Shown one piece after another: positions 7,173-15,413 of a stretch of 64,000 nucleotides of DNA. How positions within the stretch are numbered: the first letter of the stretch is position 1; every line of letters begins with the position of its first letter. Made by a program: the position numbers and the translations under genes. The DNA is from Erysipelotrichaceae bacterium (GTDB taxonomy: Bacteria > Bacillota_I > Bacilli_A > Erysipelotrichales > Erysipelotrichaceae): positions 1 to 64,000 of the forward strand of contig JAFWEP010000027.1 of assembly GCA_017512885.1 (NCBI GenBank), given 5' to 3'. The notes below the pieces were generated by a model. The model did no database searches. It had not been told where the DNA came from and saw only the letters and a program-made list of their open reading frames with translations.

Positions 7173-8483
7173 ATGTCTGTACCGAAAATAAGTATCATCG
7201 TACCTGTATACAATGCCGAGAAAGCGATCGGACGCTGCATCGATTCGATCCTGAATGAGACCTGGCGGGACAGCGAACTGCTGCTGATCGATGACGGCAG
7301 CAAAGACCGTTCCCCTGAGATCCTTGATGAATATGCCGCTAAAGACGAAAGAGTGCGGGTCATCCACCAGCAGAATGCCGGCGTATCCGCTGCCCGCAAC
7401 CGGGCGCTGGCTGAAGCGAGGGGCGACTATATCCGTTTCCTGGATGCCGATGACTGGCTCAGCGAAGATTCCTCACGCCTGATGATCCGCAGCATCGAGG
7501 AAGACGGTTCCGATCTGGTGGTCGCCGATTTCTACCGGGTCGTCGGAGATCTGGTCGCTCAGCGCGGCAGCATCGACGTCAACGGCGTCCTGAGCCGCCG
7601 GGAATATGCCGAATACATGATGGCTTCCCCGGCTGACTACTACTACGGCGTCCTCTGGAACAAGCTCTACAAACGGGAGATCATCGAGAAGTATCAGCTG
7701 CGCTGCAATGAAAAGCTGAGCTTCTGTGAGGACTTCTGCTTCAATCTGGAATATATCCTGCACTGCGAAAAGATCTCCATCCTGACGGTACCGGTCTACT
7801 ACTACGTCAAGACCGACGGTTCGCTGGTCTCACAGAACCTGAATCCGGCCCGTCTGGTCCGGATGAAGACCGAGATCTTCCGTTATTACGATCAGTTCTA
7901 CCGGGAGGTCCTGGACGAAGAGAGCTACCGTGCTCAGCGTCCGGAGATCGCTTCCTTCCTGATCGCTGCGGCCGGAGACGAATTCGTTCTGCCTTTGGTA
8001 CCGGGCACCCGCAAACTGGGCGAAGAGGGAGTCTCGATCCTGAACGATACCGGGGAGGATCCGGTGCTCTTCCCGTACTACCTGCGCAAGCACTTTGCCC
8101 GTCTCTTCAATGACTGTGCGCTGCGTTTCCGGCTGGATCTGAAGGATGTGGAGATCTTCCGCCTGCTCTGCTACCGCGAGAAAGCGACTCTGAAGGAACT
8201 GGCTGATTTCAGCGGCACGCCTTCCGTCCTGCTGCTGCCGTCGTTAGAGAAGATGGCTTTGCGCCGTTATGTCGAGATCCGCTATCTGGGCGATGAGATC
8301 GAAGTGAGAGCCGGGAAGGAGAGCGAAGCGCTGTGCAGCGAGATCCAGAAAGCCGGTCAGCAGGGCTGGGAAGACCTGCTGCAGGATCTCAGTCCGGAAG
8401 AAGAAAAGGAGCTCTACCGTCTGTTAGGGAAAGTCGATGCGATCCTGAAACGGGAGAGACGCGGAAACGAAAGTGTTCTATAA
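7173..8483 (+). CDS. GT2 glycosyltransferase with a MarR-like C-terminal winged helix
   Basis: The 436-residue protein begins with a GT-A domain (ISIIVPVYNAE, DDGSKDRS, then the DxD-type FLDADDW near residue 90), using a nucleotide-sugar to extend a glycan, probably at the inner membrane face. After about residue 310 the sequence changes. Residues roughly 325-430 look like a winged-helix MarR-type fold: helices with REKATLKELADFSG, a two-strand wing LRRYVEIRYLGDEIEVR, and a terminal helix pair containing DLSPEEEKELYRLLGKV, which matches the typical MarR C-terminal dimerisation pattern. Such a fusion is unusual. No transmembrane segment is visible. The start is fixed by TATAAT-N6-ATG. Confidence 0.85.
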   Translation: MSVPKISIIVPVYNAEKAIGRCIDSILNETWRDSELLLIDDGSKDRSPEILDEYAAKDERVRVIHQQNAGVSAARNRALAEARGDYIRFLDADDWLSEDSSRLMIRSIEEDGSDLVVADFYRVVGDLVAQRGSIDVNGVLSRREYAEYMMASPADYYYGVLWNKLYKREIIEKYQLRCNEKLSFCEDFCFNLEYILHCEKISILTVPVYYYVKTDGSLVSQNLNPARLVRMKTEIFRYYDQFYREVLDEESYRAQRPEIASFLIAAAGDEFVLPLVPGTRKLGEEGVSILNDTGEDPVLFPYYLRKHFARLFNDCALRFRLDLKDVEIFRLLCYREKATLKELADFSGTPSVLLLPSLEKMALRRYVEIRYLGDEIEVRAGKESEALCSEIQKAGQQGWEDLLQDLSPEEEKELYRLLGKVDAILKRERRGNESVL

Positions 8484-8505
8484 TAAAGAAAAGGGGGACC
8501 TTATC

Positions 8506-8820
8506 ATGGAAGAAAAAGATGTAAAAGAAACTCTGACCGAAGTCAAGGAAAAGGCGGAAGAGCTGGCCGGCAAGGCTGCTGCCAAAGCCGGGGAACTGAA
8601 CGAGAAATTCAAGGAGAGCGAGACCGGCAGGAAACTGCTCGGTGAAGACGGCAAGCTGGACAGGGAAGATGTCGACCGTCTGCTGGAAGGTGCCAAAAAG
8701 AGCGTCCTGGGCGAAGACGGCAAGTTCGACGGAGAAGATGTCAAGCGCATCGCCGACAACGCCAAAGAAGGCCTGGGCAAGCTCGCCGGCAAGGTCAAGG
8801 GCCTGATCGATAAAGACTGA
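8506..8820 (+). CDS. Small charged protein with two DGKxDxEDV repeats
   Basis: The 104-residue protein has no signal peptide and is almost entirely helical and charged. Residues 1-40 form a KE-rich coiled region. Two repeats follow, LLGEDGKLDREDVDRLL and VLGEDGKFDGEDVKRIA, each with an Asp-Gly-Lys-x-Asp loop that resembles half of an EF-hand or dockerin loop. The end is glycine/lysine rich. The ATG at 8506 has AAGGGGG upstream. It lies just after the glycosyltransferase gene and may be co-transcribed. Calcium binding is possible but not shown; it could instead be a stress protein of the CsbD/YtxH style. Confidence 0.75.
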   Translation: MEEKDVKETLTEVKEKAEELAGKAAAKAGELNEKFKESETGRKLLGEDGKLDREDVDRLLEGAKKSVLGEDGKFDGEDVKRIADNAKEGLGKLAGKVKGLIDKD

Positions 8821-8826
8821 AACACT

Positions 8827-8913
8827 TTGTGTGCTTTCACAACAGAGGAGGAGAAAAGGCAGTGTTTATCTGTTTGCCTTTCCATTGTCCTCTGCCTGCC
8901 CTGACCCTATAAT
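8827..8913 (+). promoter_or_regulatory. Activator-type promoter of ACP1 with upstream operator
   Basis: Operator TTGTGTGCTTTCACAA (8827-8842) ends 43 bp before -35 TTGTCC (8885-8890). A 17-bp spacer leads to -10 TATAAT (8908-8913). The same geometry recurs at 9277, 13350, 17127, 21808 and 22010. The bases between operator and -35 also hold an imperfect AAAGGCA/TGCCTTT inverted repeat. Confidence 0.75.
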
Positions 8914-8942
8914 AGACTCATAAAGAAACAGGAGAAATGAAA

Positions 8943-9188
8943 ATGTCAAGAGAAGAAATCGTTGAGACTCTGATCTCACTTTGTGCCAAGACTTACCGCA
9001 AGAATGCTGCCGACCTGAGCGAAGCGACCACTTTCGCAGAAGATCTGAAAGGACCGTCCGTCCTCTTCGTCGGTCTGACCTCCCTGATCGAATCCGAATG
9101 TGATGTCATGCTGTCGATCACGGAAGCTGCCGGTGCCAAGACGATCGGTGAACTGGCCGATCTGGTCTTCTCCCGCCAGGGCGAATAA
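8943..9188 (+). CDS. Atypical acyl carrier protein (ACP1)
   Basis: The 81-residue protein has ACP size, acidic character and four-helix layout. The usual DSL attachment motif is replaced: EDLKGPSVLFVGLTSLIE places Ser39 after Gly-Pro rather than Asp. Ser39 is the only candidate for 4'-phosphopantetheine in that place. Two ATGs compete; 8943 is preferred because GGAG is 8 nt upstream, against 2 nt for 8937. It has its own promoter with the regulon operator and a terminator after it, so it is a single-gene unit. It probably serves the neighbouring acyl metabolism rather than fatty acid synthesis. Whether it is phosphopantetheinylated is open. Confidence 0.78.
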   Translation: MSREEIVETLISLCAKTYRKNAADLSEATTFAEDLKGPSVLFVGLTSLIESECDVMLSITEAAGAKTIGELADLVFSRQGE

Positions 9189-9195
9189 GACTTCC

Positions 9196-9222
9196 AGCCG
9201 CGCAAGCGGCTTTTTCTTTTTA
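9196..9222 (+). terminator. Terminator of ACP1
   Basis: Stem AGCCGC/GCGGCT with GCAA tetraloop followed by TTTTCTTTTT. Confidence 0.9.
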
Positions 9223-9230
9223 CAAAAGCT

Positions 9231-9245
9231 TTGTTCTGCACACAA
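9231..9245. promoter_or_regulatory. Additional operator-like site upstream of the MFS promoter
   Basis: TTGTTCTGCACACAA resembles the regulon element (TTGT...ACAA) but is not followed by a -35 at the usual distance. It may be an auxiliary site 32 bp before the main operator at 9277. Confidence 0.35.
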
Positions 9246-9276
9246 TTGCGGAAAACGATATCTGTTCATTTTTTCA

Positions 9277-9363
9277 TTGTGTAAAAACACAAAAACCTAC
9301 TTTCGACTCTCGTGTATTTTGTAGGATGGAAACATTGAGACATCAGCTTGTGAAAACTATACT
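9277..9363 (+). promoter_or_regulatory. Activator-type promoter of the first MFS gene
   Basis: Operator TTGTGTAAAAACACAA (9277-9292) is a perfect inverted repeat with 6-bp arms. Its end is 43 bp before -35 TTGAGA (9335-9340). A 17-bp spacer leads to -10 TATACT (9358-9363). Confidence 0.8.
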
Positions 9364-9391
9364 AAAGGTAGTTTTTATAAAAACTGTTTAT

Positions 9392-9417
9392 TTCTATGGG
9401 TTGCGCACCCCATAGAA
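9392..9417 (+). other. Hairpin in the MFS leader
   Basis: TTCTATGGG/CCCATAGAA with an 8-nt loop lies between the predicted transcription start and the AGGAGG at 9455. It lacks a T-run, so it is not a terminator. It may stabilise or regulate the leader. Confidence 0.5.
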
Positions 9418-9466
9418 GCTTTACAGAATGTTTTTCTGTTCCCAAAACCATAATAGGAGGCAAGTT

Positions 9467-10756
9467 ATGTCTAAAAAGGGGAAAGGCGGTGCCAGCGACT
9501 TCGGTCCGAAGGGCTGGATCATCGTCCTGGTATCAATCGTTTACTTCTATCTGAGCACTGCTGTTACATCTGATGGCGCTAACACGATCAATGCTGTCAT
9601 GCAGCAGAAATTCGGTCTGCAGTCCCTCGCTCCGCTGACATTAGGTCAGACGCTGGGCGGCTGGCTGACTGTCCTGACGATCCCGGTCTTCACCGCGATC
9701 GCTCAGAAGACCGGCGTCAAGAACGTCATCATCGTTTCGCTGGCGATCTTCGCGGTCTGCACATGGTTCATCTTCCATGCTTCTTCCGTTCGCGTTTACC
9801 AGATCTTCGTAACGCTGGCCTGCGCTACACTGATCGGTTTCTCGATGGTCGGTACCGGACAGCTCGGTGCGAACTGGTTCCCGACCAAGAAGGGTATGTA
9901 CATGGGCATCGCAACCTTCGGTATCCCGATCGCTGCGGCTTCTGTCAACCTGATGATGAATGCCATGATGGGCTTCATGCCGTTTGAAAACATCTCCTTC
10001 TTCTTCATTATCGTTTCGATCATCGCGATCATCCTGACCGTCGTCTTCGTCAAGAACAACCCTGAAGAAGCAGGTGCTTTCCCGGATAACGACCAGACCA
10101 TGACCAAGGAAAAGGCTGCTGAGATCGCTGCCAAGGCAGAAGCGATCAAGGCTTCCTCTCCGTGGACGACCAAGAAGGTCCTTTCCTTCAAAGAGACCTG
10201 GATGATCGCTATCGGCTGGGGCTTCCTGATGGGCGGCGCCGGCGGCATCATCTCTCAGTTCGTTGCAGCCGGTATCTCCTGGGGTCACCCGATGAGCTAC
10301 CCGATCATGCTGCTGACGGTCATGTTCCCGGTAGGTATCTTCTTCTCCTGGTTCATTGGTTACGTTGATACCAAGTGGGGCACCAAGGCTGCTTCGCTGG
10401 TCGTCTGTGCCATGGAGATCTTCGGTGCTCTGGTTGCCGGTCTCTTCGGTCATAACGGCGTTGCGCTGGCTCTGGGCGGCGGTTGCTTCATGGGCGCTAT
10501 GTCCGGCGGCAACAACCTGACCATGTCCGTTACCGGTACCAAGTTCGGTCGTTTCGACTTCAACAATGCCTGGTCTGTCATCTCCGTTATCACGAAGGTC
10601 ATCAGCTCCTCGTTCATCGTTCTGGTCTCGATCGTTGCCGGTAAGATCGGCTACACCGGTGCTTACATCGCTGTTGCCTGCACGGTCGTCATCGCTGCTC
10701 TGGTCATCTGGAAGACCGATCTGACCTGCGTCGGACGTATCGATCTGGAAGACTAA
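9467..10756 (+). CDS. MFS transporter, OFA/NarK-like
   Basis: The 429-residue protein has about 12 hydrophobic helices and belongs to the major facilitator superfamily, likely importing an organic anion in exchange or with protons. The cytoplasmic loop NWFPTKKGMYMG between helices 4 and 5 resembles the OFA and nitrate/anion families. A hydrophilic central loop lies near residues 195-225. The ATG at 9467 has AGGAGG 6 nt upstream; earlier in-frame codons have no ribosome site. It is driven by the regulon promoter at 9277-9363 and ended by a terminator at 10786. The substrate is not predictable but probably feeds the island's acyl pathway. Confidence 0.9.
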   Translation: MSKKGKGGASDFGPKGWIIVLVSIVYFYLSTAVTSDGANTINAVMQQKFGLQSLAPLTLGQTLGGWLTVLTIPVFTAIAQKTGVKNVIIVSLAIFAVCTWFIFHASSVRVYQIFVTLACATLIGFSMVGTGQLGANWFPTKKGMYMGIATFGIPIAAASVNLMMNAMMGFMPFENISFFFIIVSIIAIILTVVFVKNNPEEAGAFPDNDQTMTKEKAAEIAAKAEAIKASSPWTTKKVLSFKETWMIAIGWGFLMGGAGGIISQFVAAGISWGHPMSYPIMLLTVMFPVGIFFSWFIGYVDTKWGTKAASLVVCAMEIFGALVAGLFGHNGVALALGGGCFMGAMSGGNNLTMSVTGTKFGRFDFNNAWSVISVITKVISSSFIVLVSIVAGKIGYTGAYIAVACTVVIAALVIWKTDLTCVGRIDLED

Positions 10757-10785
10757 GAAGAGTCATTCGCTAAGTGCGCATAATT

Positions 10786-10834
10786 CCGGGGAGGGCGGGA
10801 TCTCATCTCAGATCTCCCTCCCCGGTTTTTCTTT
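10786..10834 (+). terminator. Long-stem terminator after the first MFS gene
   Basis: CCGGGGAGGG pairs with CCCTCCCCGG (10816-10825), with a further inner pairing, followed by TTTTTCTTT. Confidence 0.88.
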
Positions 10835-10857
10835 GAACGGATCAGGGGGTAAAAACG

Positions 10858-12084
10858 ATGTCAAAGAAGAAGAGCACCTTTCTAAGCGTTGCTTTCGTTC
10901 TGGCGGCTGTATCGATGCTGTGCCAGAACGTTGCCACCCAGATGCTGAATACGACCTTGTCGCCGTTCGCCAACTATCTCTGGCAGTCCAAGACGATGGG
11001 TGGGCTCTTAACGTCCTTCTTCAACATCGGTTCGATCGTGATGGCTTTCCTGTCCGGTCCGCTGATCGAAAGACTGGGCAAACGCAAGAGCATCTTCCTC
11101 TTCAGTCTGCTCTACGGTTTCGCGACCCTGCTCTTTGTGTTCATGCCGAAAGAAGGCGTCTCGCTTTTTGCGAGAGTATTGCAGGGCATCGCCAAAGGGG
11201 TGGTGACCGTTGCCTGCGCTTCCGTCGTTGCGGAAGTGACGCCGGATGAGAATATGAACGAAGGAATGGGGATCTATGGCCTGGGCAATACGCTCTCCAT
11301 GGCCTTCGGTCCGATGATCGCTTTGAACCTGATCGGCACCGAAAACAACTACTCCGCCATGTTTCTGGCCTGTGCTGCCTTTGCGGCCTGCGGTGCGCTC
11401 TTCGGAGCGGGGATCCGCTATACTCCGAAGAAAACGGAGAAAGCGGAAGTGAGGAGCGAAGAATACCACGGCGTCTGGAAGCTCATTGAAAAGAATGCCC
11501 TGCCGGCCGGGATCAACTATACGATCTTCTTCGCATCCTTTGCCTGCGTACTGGTCTTCTCGACGGTCTATGCCCAGGAGATCCTGGGCCTCTCCGCCAA
11601 CCAGATCAGCAGCTTCTACATGGTGGCGGCCGCGACCATGTTCGTGGTAAGGCTCTTTGCCGGAAAGATCGCTGACCGGCACGGTGAACTGACCATGATC
11701 ATCCCCGGCCATCTCTGCATCATCGCTCTGCTTCTGCTGCTGACCTACGGCTGCAAAGGAGAAGCGACCTATCCGATGTTCCTCTTCTGCGGAGCGCTCT
11801 ACGGGATCGGCAATGCGACGGTACAGCCGGCATTGAACTCGATCGCTATCGTGGATTCTCCGGCGGAACGTTCTTCCATTGCCAATGCAACTTTCTATTT
11901 CCTGATGGATTTCGGTATCCTGTTCTCCTCTTCGGTATTCGGGCAGGTCATCGACAAAGCTGCAACTCCGATGCAGGGCTATACGGTCACGTATCTGGCA
12001 TCGGTCGGTATCAATCTGCTGTCGCTCTTCCTGGCGGTGACTTTCATGAGCCGTAAGGCCAGAAGGAAACGCAGCGCGAAATAA
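10858..12084 (+). CDS. MFS transporter (tandem paralogue 1)
   Basis: The 408-residue protein has about 12 membrane helices and is an MFS member of the DHA1-like type. Recognisable is the loop between helices 2 and 3 (GPLIERLGKRKS). It is clearly paralogous to the next gene: both have NEGMG...LGNT...AFGPM in helix 5 and YHGVWKLIEK in the central loop. The ATG at 10858 has CAGGGGG upstream. No regulon operator precedes it, so expression may come from read-through or a weaker promoter. It may import or export a relative of the substrate handled by the island. Confidence 0.88.
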   Translation: MSKKKSTFLSVAFVLAAVSMLCQNVATQMLNTTLSPFANYLWQSKTMGGLLTSFFNIGSIVMAFLSGPLIERLGKRKSIFLFSLLYGFATLLFVFMPKEGVSLFARVLQGIAKGVVTVACASVVAEVTPDENMNEGMGIYGLGNTLSMAFGPMIALNLIGTENNYSAMFLACAAFAACGALFGAGIRYTPKKTEKAEVRSEEYHGVWKLIEKNALPAGINYTIFFASFACVLVFSTVYAQEILGLSANQISSFYMVAAATMFVVRLFAGKIADRHGELTMIIPGHLCIIALLLLLTYGCKGEATYPMFLFCGALYGIGNATVQPALNSIAIVDSPAERSSIANATFYFLMDFGILFSSSVFGQVIDKAATPMQGYTVTYLASVGINLLSLFLAVTFMSRKARRKRSAK

Positions 12085-12105
12085 TCTGTGCCAAAGGAGA
12101 ATATC

Positions 12106-13344
12106 ATGTCGAAAAAACAAACGATCTGGACCAAGGATTTTATCCTGATCTGTCTGGCCGCTCTGGCGACCAATATCACCATGCGCATGCTGGACAGCAA
12201 TCTGGCTTCCTACGCCAGTGTTACCTGGGACTCCCGTTCCTTAGGCGGCCAGCTGACCAGTTTCTTCAATGTCGGTTCGATCCTGATGGCCTTCTTTGCC
12301 GGACGTCTGGTCGACCTCAAGGGCAGAAGGAACATGCTGATGGCTTTCTGCATCATCTTTGCGATCCCGACGATCGCCATGGCGCTGATCCCCTTACCGG
12401 GCGTCGCTCTGGGCGTACGTCTGATCCAGGGTGTCGCCAAGGGTGTCGTGACCGTAGCGATGGCTTCCGTCGTATCGGATATCACTCCGCGCGAACGGAT
12501 GAACGAAGGCATGGGCATGTTCAACCTGGGCAATACGATCAGTTTTGCCTTCGGACCGATGCTGGGTCTTTCTTTAGTCGATAACGGCGGCTATAAGCTG
12601 ATGTTCATCGTCTGTGCGGTCTGCTACGCCTTGGGTGGCGTGATCGCTTACTTCATCAACTACGAGAAGGATCAGAAGCCTGTCGAGACCGTCAAAAAGG
12701 AAGAGACTCCGGTCCCTGCCAGGGAATACCACGGCGTATGGAAACTGATCGAAAAGAAAGCCCTGATCCCGTCCCTGATCAATACCGTCTTCTTCGGCGG
12801 TTATGCCTGCATCCTGGTCTTCCTGACGGTCTATTCGCAGGAGATCCTGCATCTCTCTTCGACGCAGATCTCCTTCTTCTACACGGTCGCTGCCGCAGCG
12901 ATGCTGATCGTTCGTCTGGCAACGGCGAAAGTTGCCGATAAGTTCGGCACCCTGGCAGTCGTCGTTCCGGGCATGCTGGTGGAAGCAGGAGCCCTGCTGC
13001 TGCTGAACGGTCCGGCCAAGAACAGCTATATCGCTTTCCTGGCTGCCGGCGCCTGCTACGGCATCGGCATGGCTGTCGTCTCTCCGGCGCTCAATGCGGC
13101 TGCTGTCGTCGACTCTCCGGCAGACCGTACTGCTACCGCCAACGCCAGCTATTACTTCATGATGGATTTCGGCGTCCTCTTCGCTTCCGCCGGTTTCGGT
13201 GCCCTGATCGATGCTTCCCCGACCCTGGAAGCCGGTTATTCCCGGACCTTCCTGATCAGTGTCGGGATCATTCTGCTCTGCATCGTGCTGACCCTGCTGA
13301 CGATGAATGACAAAGCCCGGGCAAAGCGTCGGGAAGCCGAATGA
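12106..13344 (+). CDS. MFS transporter (tandem paralogue 2)
   Basis: The 412-residue protein is a second MFS carrier, 21 nt downstream of its paralogue and surely in the same transcript. AAAGGAG is 6 nt before the ATG at 12106; the in-frame ATG at 12088 has no ribosome site. Shared motifs are those listed for the gene at 10858, plus a lysine/glutamate-rich central loop (residues about 185-205). Tandem duplication followed by divergence suggests either two related substrates or a heterodimer; the sequence does not decide. Confidence 0.88.
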   Translation: MSKKQTIWTKDFILICLAALATNITMRMLDSNLASYASVTWDSRSLGGQLTSFFNVGSILMAFFAGRLVDLKGRRNMLMAFCIIFAIPTIAMALIPLPGVALGVRLIQGVAKGVVTVAMASVVSDITPRERMNEGMGMFNLGNTISFAFGPMLGLSLVDNGGYKLMFIVCAVCYALGGVIAYFINYEKDQKPVETVKKEETPVPAREYHGVWKLIEKKALIPSLINTVFFGGYACILVFLTVYSQEILHLSSTQISFFYTVAAAAMLIVRLATAKVADKFGTLAVVVPGMLVEAGALLLLNGPAKNSYIAFLAAGACYGIGMAVVSPALNAAAVVDSPADRTATANASYYFMMDFGVLFASAGFGALIDASPTLEAGYSRTFLISVGIILLCIVLTLLTMNDKARAKRREAE

Positions 13345-13349
13345 AAGCG

Positions 13350-13435
13350 TTTAACTTTTGCACAAAAACGATCTGATTTCCTTGTTATTCCTTGGACAAT
13401 GAAACATTGTCCCTCGACTGCAACGATTCTACAAT
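13350..13435 (+). promoter_or_regulatory. Activator-type promoter of the CocE hydrolase with a -35 palindrome
   Basis: A degenerate operator TTTAACTTTTGCACAA (13350-13365) has a good right half, GCACAA. It ends 42 bp before -35 TTGTCC (13407-13412). A 17-bp spacer leads to -10 TACAAT (13430-13435). A separate perfect inverted repeat GGACAATG-AAA-CATTGTCC (13394-13412) covers the -35 and could be a repressor site. Confidence 0.7.
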
Positions 13436-13489
13436 GAAGGTATCAATGGGTGTACGATCCATAAATATCATTGAAAGGAGTGGATTAAA

Positions 13490-15355
13490 TTGAAAAAGTA
13501 CACTGCTTGGCCGGGTATCATCGGTTATACTCCGGAAGACACCGAACACTTCAAGACCGTTAAGCGTGAGATCAACGGTAAGGAAGTAGACATCATCTTC
13601 CGTAAGGGTACCCCGGGCATTACCTATGAAGTTGCCAACCAGCTTCGTGCCGAAGGCAAGATGGTCCCGGATTTCTCCATCTGCCCGGATCTCAATCCGC
13701 GCACGTACATTGCGACTTCCGTAGCTCCGCACATCATCTGCGAACAGGATCTTTCCATGAAGACCCGCGACGGTGTACGTCTGTACTTTGACCTCTATCG
13801 TCCGGCAAACACCACGGAACCGCTGCCGCTGATCGTCTGCTGGGCTCCGTTCGGCAAGAGGCCTCACGAAGGTCAGGACGGCTGGAAGCTGATGGGCGTA
13901 CCGCCTCAGACTGTTTCCGAAATGTCCAAGTTCGAAGCTGCTGACCCGGGCTACTGGTGCCGTTACGGTTACGCAGTCGCTAACGTTGACCCGCGTGGTG
14001 TCGGCCATTCGGAAGGCGATACCGTTCTGTGGGGCGAAGAAGACGGCAAGGACGGCGCTGACTTCATCGACTGGGCCGGCGAACAGTCCTGGTGCAACGG
14101 CCGTGTCACTCTGTTCGGTAACTCCGGTGTCTGCATGGTCATCTGGCGTATCGCTGCTGAGCAGCCGAAACACCTGGCCTGCATCGGCGCCTGGGAAGGT
14201 ACCGGCGATATGTACCGTGAGTCTCTGACTTACAACGGTATCCCGCGTCCGTTCTTTGAAGGCATGATCGTTGGTTCCTGCGCCTGCAGCAACTACATCG
14301 AAGACAACATCAACATGCTGATCGCTCACCCGTTCTACGATGACTTCTGGAAGACGAAGACTCCGCACTGGGAGAAGATCAAAGTTCCGGCATATGTCTG
14401 CGCCGGTCTCTGCCACTTCCATCTGAGAGGCTCCTGTGAAGGCTTCCGCAAGATCCGTTCCCCGAAGAAATGGTTCCGTATGCACCGTGATATGGAATGG
14501 CCGGATACCTACAACCCGGACAACATGGACGATCTGCGCAAGTTCTACGACCGTTACCTGAAGGATGTCCGCAACGGTTGGGAATTCACACCGAAGGTAC
14601 GTGTTGACGTCATGGATGCCTATGGCTTCGACTACGCTCACAACCAGGAAGAAGACAACTTCCCGATCCCGCGTACTCAGTACACGAAGTTCTATCTGGA
14701 TGCTTCCAAGATGGGCATGAGCCTTGAACCGGTCGCTGAAGAATCCGAAGTCGTCTACAACAACTACGTAGAATACAACCCGGATGTTCAGTTCGAAGTC
14801 ACCAAGGACAGCGGCATGATCAACTTCGATTACAAGTTCAACAAGGATACCGAGATCATCGGTTACATGAAGCTGCACCTCTGGATCGAATGCCGCGGAT
14901 ACGACAACATGGATATGTTCTTCCGTATCAAGAAACTGGGTGTTGACGGCGAATACCTGCCGCTGCACTGCATGAAGGAACCGTTCACAGGCGCCTGGGG
15001 CCAGGGCCGCGGTGCTCGCCGTGAACTCGATCCGAAACTCTCCACCGACTACTGCCCGGTCCAGGCTCATCAGAAGGATGAACCGATGGAACAGGGTGTC
15101 GTCTACCCGGTCGATTACGAGATCCAGCCGACTGCCCGTATCTGGCATAAGGGCGAAACGCTGCGTCTGCAGATCTCTGCTGACTTCATCGTCAACGAGT
15201 GGTATGAAGATGTCCGTATGGCCTTCGTCACCGACAATGGTGAAAAGGGTGAAGCGAAGCACGTCATCCACACCGGCGGTCAGTATGATTCCTACCTGCA
15301 GCTGCCGGTCATCCCGCCGAAGTATGTTGCGGGTGACTACGTCATCGATAAGTAA
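13490..15355 (+). CDS. CocE/NonD-family alpha/beta hydrolase
   Basis: The 621-residue protein has an X-Pro dipeptidyl-peptidase S15-type alpha/beta hydrolase domain, followed by the C-terminal jelly-roll domain of the family (from about residue 390). CocE-type enzymes hydrolyse esters or amides of aryl or acyl groups. The nucleophile is Ser212 in LFGNSGV; DPRGVGHSEG precedes it. There is no signal peptide, so it acts in the cytoplasm on an imported substrate. The start is TTG at 13490, with AAAGGAG 9 nt upstream. It has a regulon promoter and a terminator at 15367. It is a good candidate for the first catabolic step of the island; the bond it cleaves is unknown. Confidence 0.9.
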   Translation: MKKYTAWPGIIGYTPEDTEHFKTVKREINGKEVDIIFRKGTPGITYEVANQLRAEGKMVPDFSICPDLNPRTYIATSVAPHIICEQDLSMKTRDGVRLYFDLYRPANTTEPLPLIVCWAPFGKRPHEGQDGWKLMGVPPQTVSEMSKFEAADPGYWCRYGYAVANVDPRGVGHSEGDTVLWGEEDGKDGADFIDWAGEQSWCNGRVTLFGNSGVCMVIWRIAAEQPKHLACIGAWEGTGDMYRESLTYNGIPRPFFEGMIVGSCACSNYIEDNINMLIAHPFYDDFWKTKTPHWEKIKVPAYVCAGLCHFHLRGSCEGFRKIRSPKKWFRMHRDMEWPDTYNPDNMDDLRKFYDRYLKDVRNGWEFTPKVRVDVMDAYGFDYAHNQEEDNFPIPRTQYTKFYLDASKMGMSLEPVAEESEVVYNNYVEYNPDVQFEVTKDSGMINFDYKFNKDTEIIGYMKLHLWIECRGYDNMDMFFRIKKLGVDGEYLPLHCMKEPFTGAWGQGRGARRELDPKLSTDYCPVQAHQKDEPMEQGVVYPVDYEIQPTARIWHKGETLRLQISADFIVNEWYEDVRMAFVTDNGEKGEAKHVIHTGGQYDSYLQLPVIPPKYVAGDYVIDK

Positions 15356-15366
15356 TCATCAAAACG

Positions 15367-15399
15367 AAAAGAAGGTCCTGAGCGGGGACCTTCTTTTAT
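15367..15399. terminator. Bidirectional terminator between convergent CocE and PucR genes
   Basis: AAGAAGGTCC/GGACCTTCTT with a T-run on the plus side and a shorter one on the minus side. Confidence 0.88.
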
Positions 15400-15413
15400 T
15401 TTGTTCAGAAAGA

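Noticed and set aside
8854-8884. AAAGGCA/TGCCTTT inverted repeat as a terminator before ACP1
   Set aside because: No T-run follows; it lies between operator and -35 of ACP1 and is more likely part of the promoter region.
9428-9466. Earlier in-frame start for the first MFS gene
   Set aside because: No ribosome site before 9428; AGGAGG is 6 nt before 9467.
13385-15271. A long open frame on the minus strand across the CocE gene (about 628 codons)
   Set aside because: The plus-strand CocE product has clear domain motifs; antisense frames in GC-rich genes stay open by codon bias. No ribosome site or family signature was seen.
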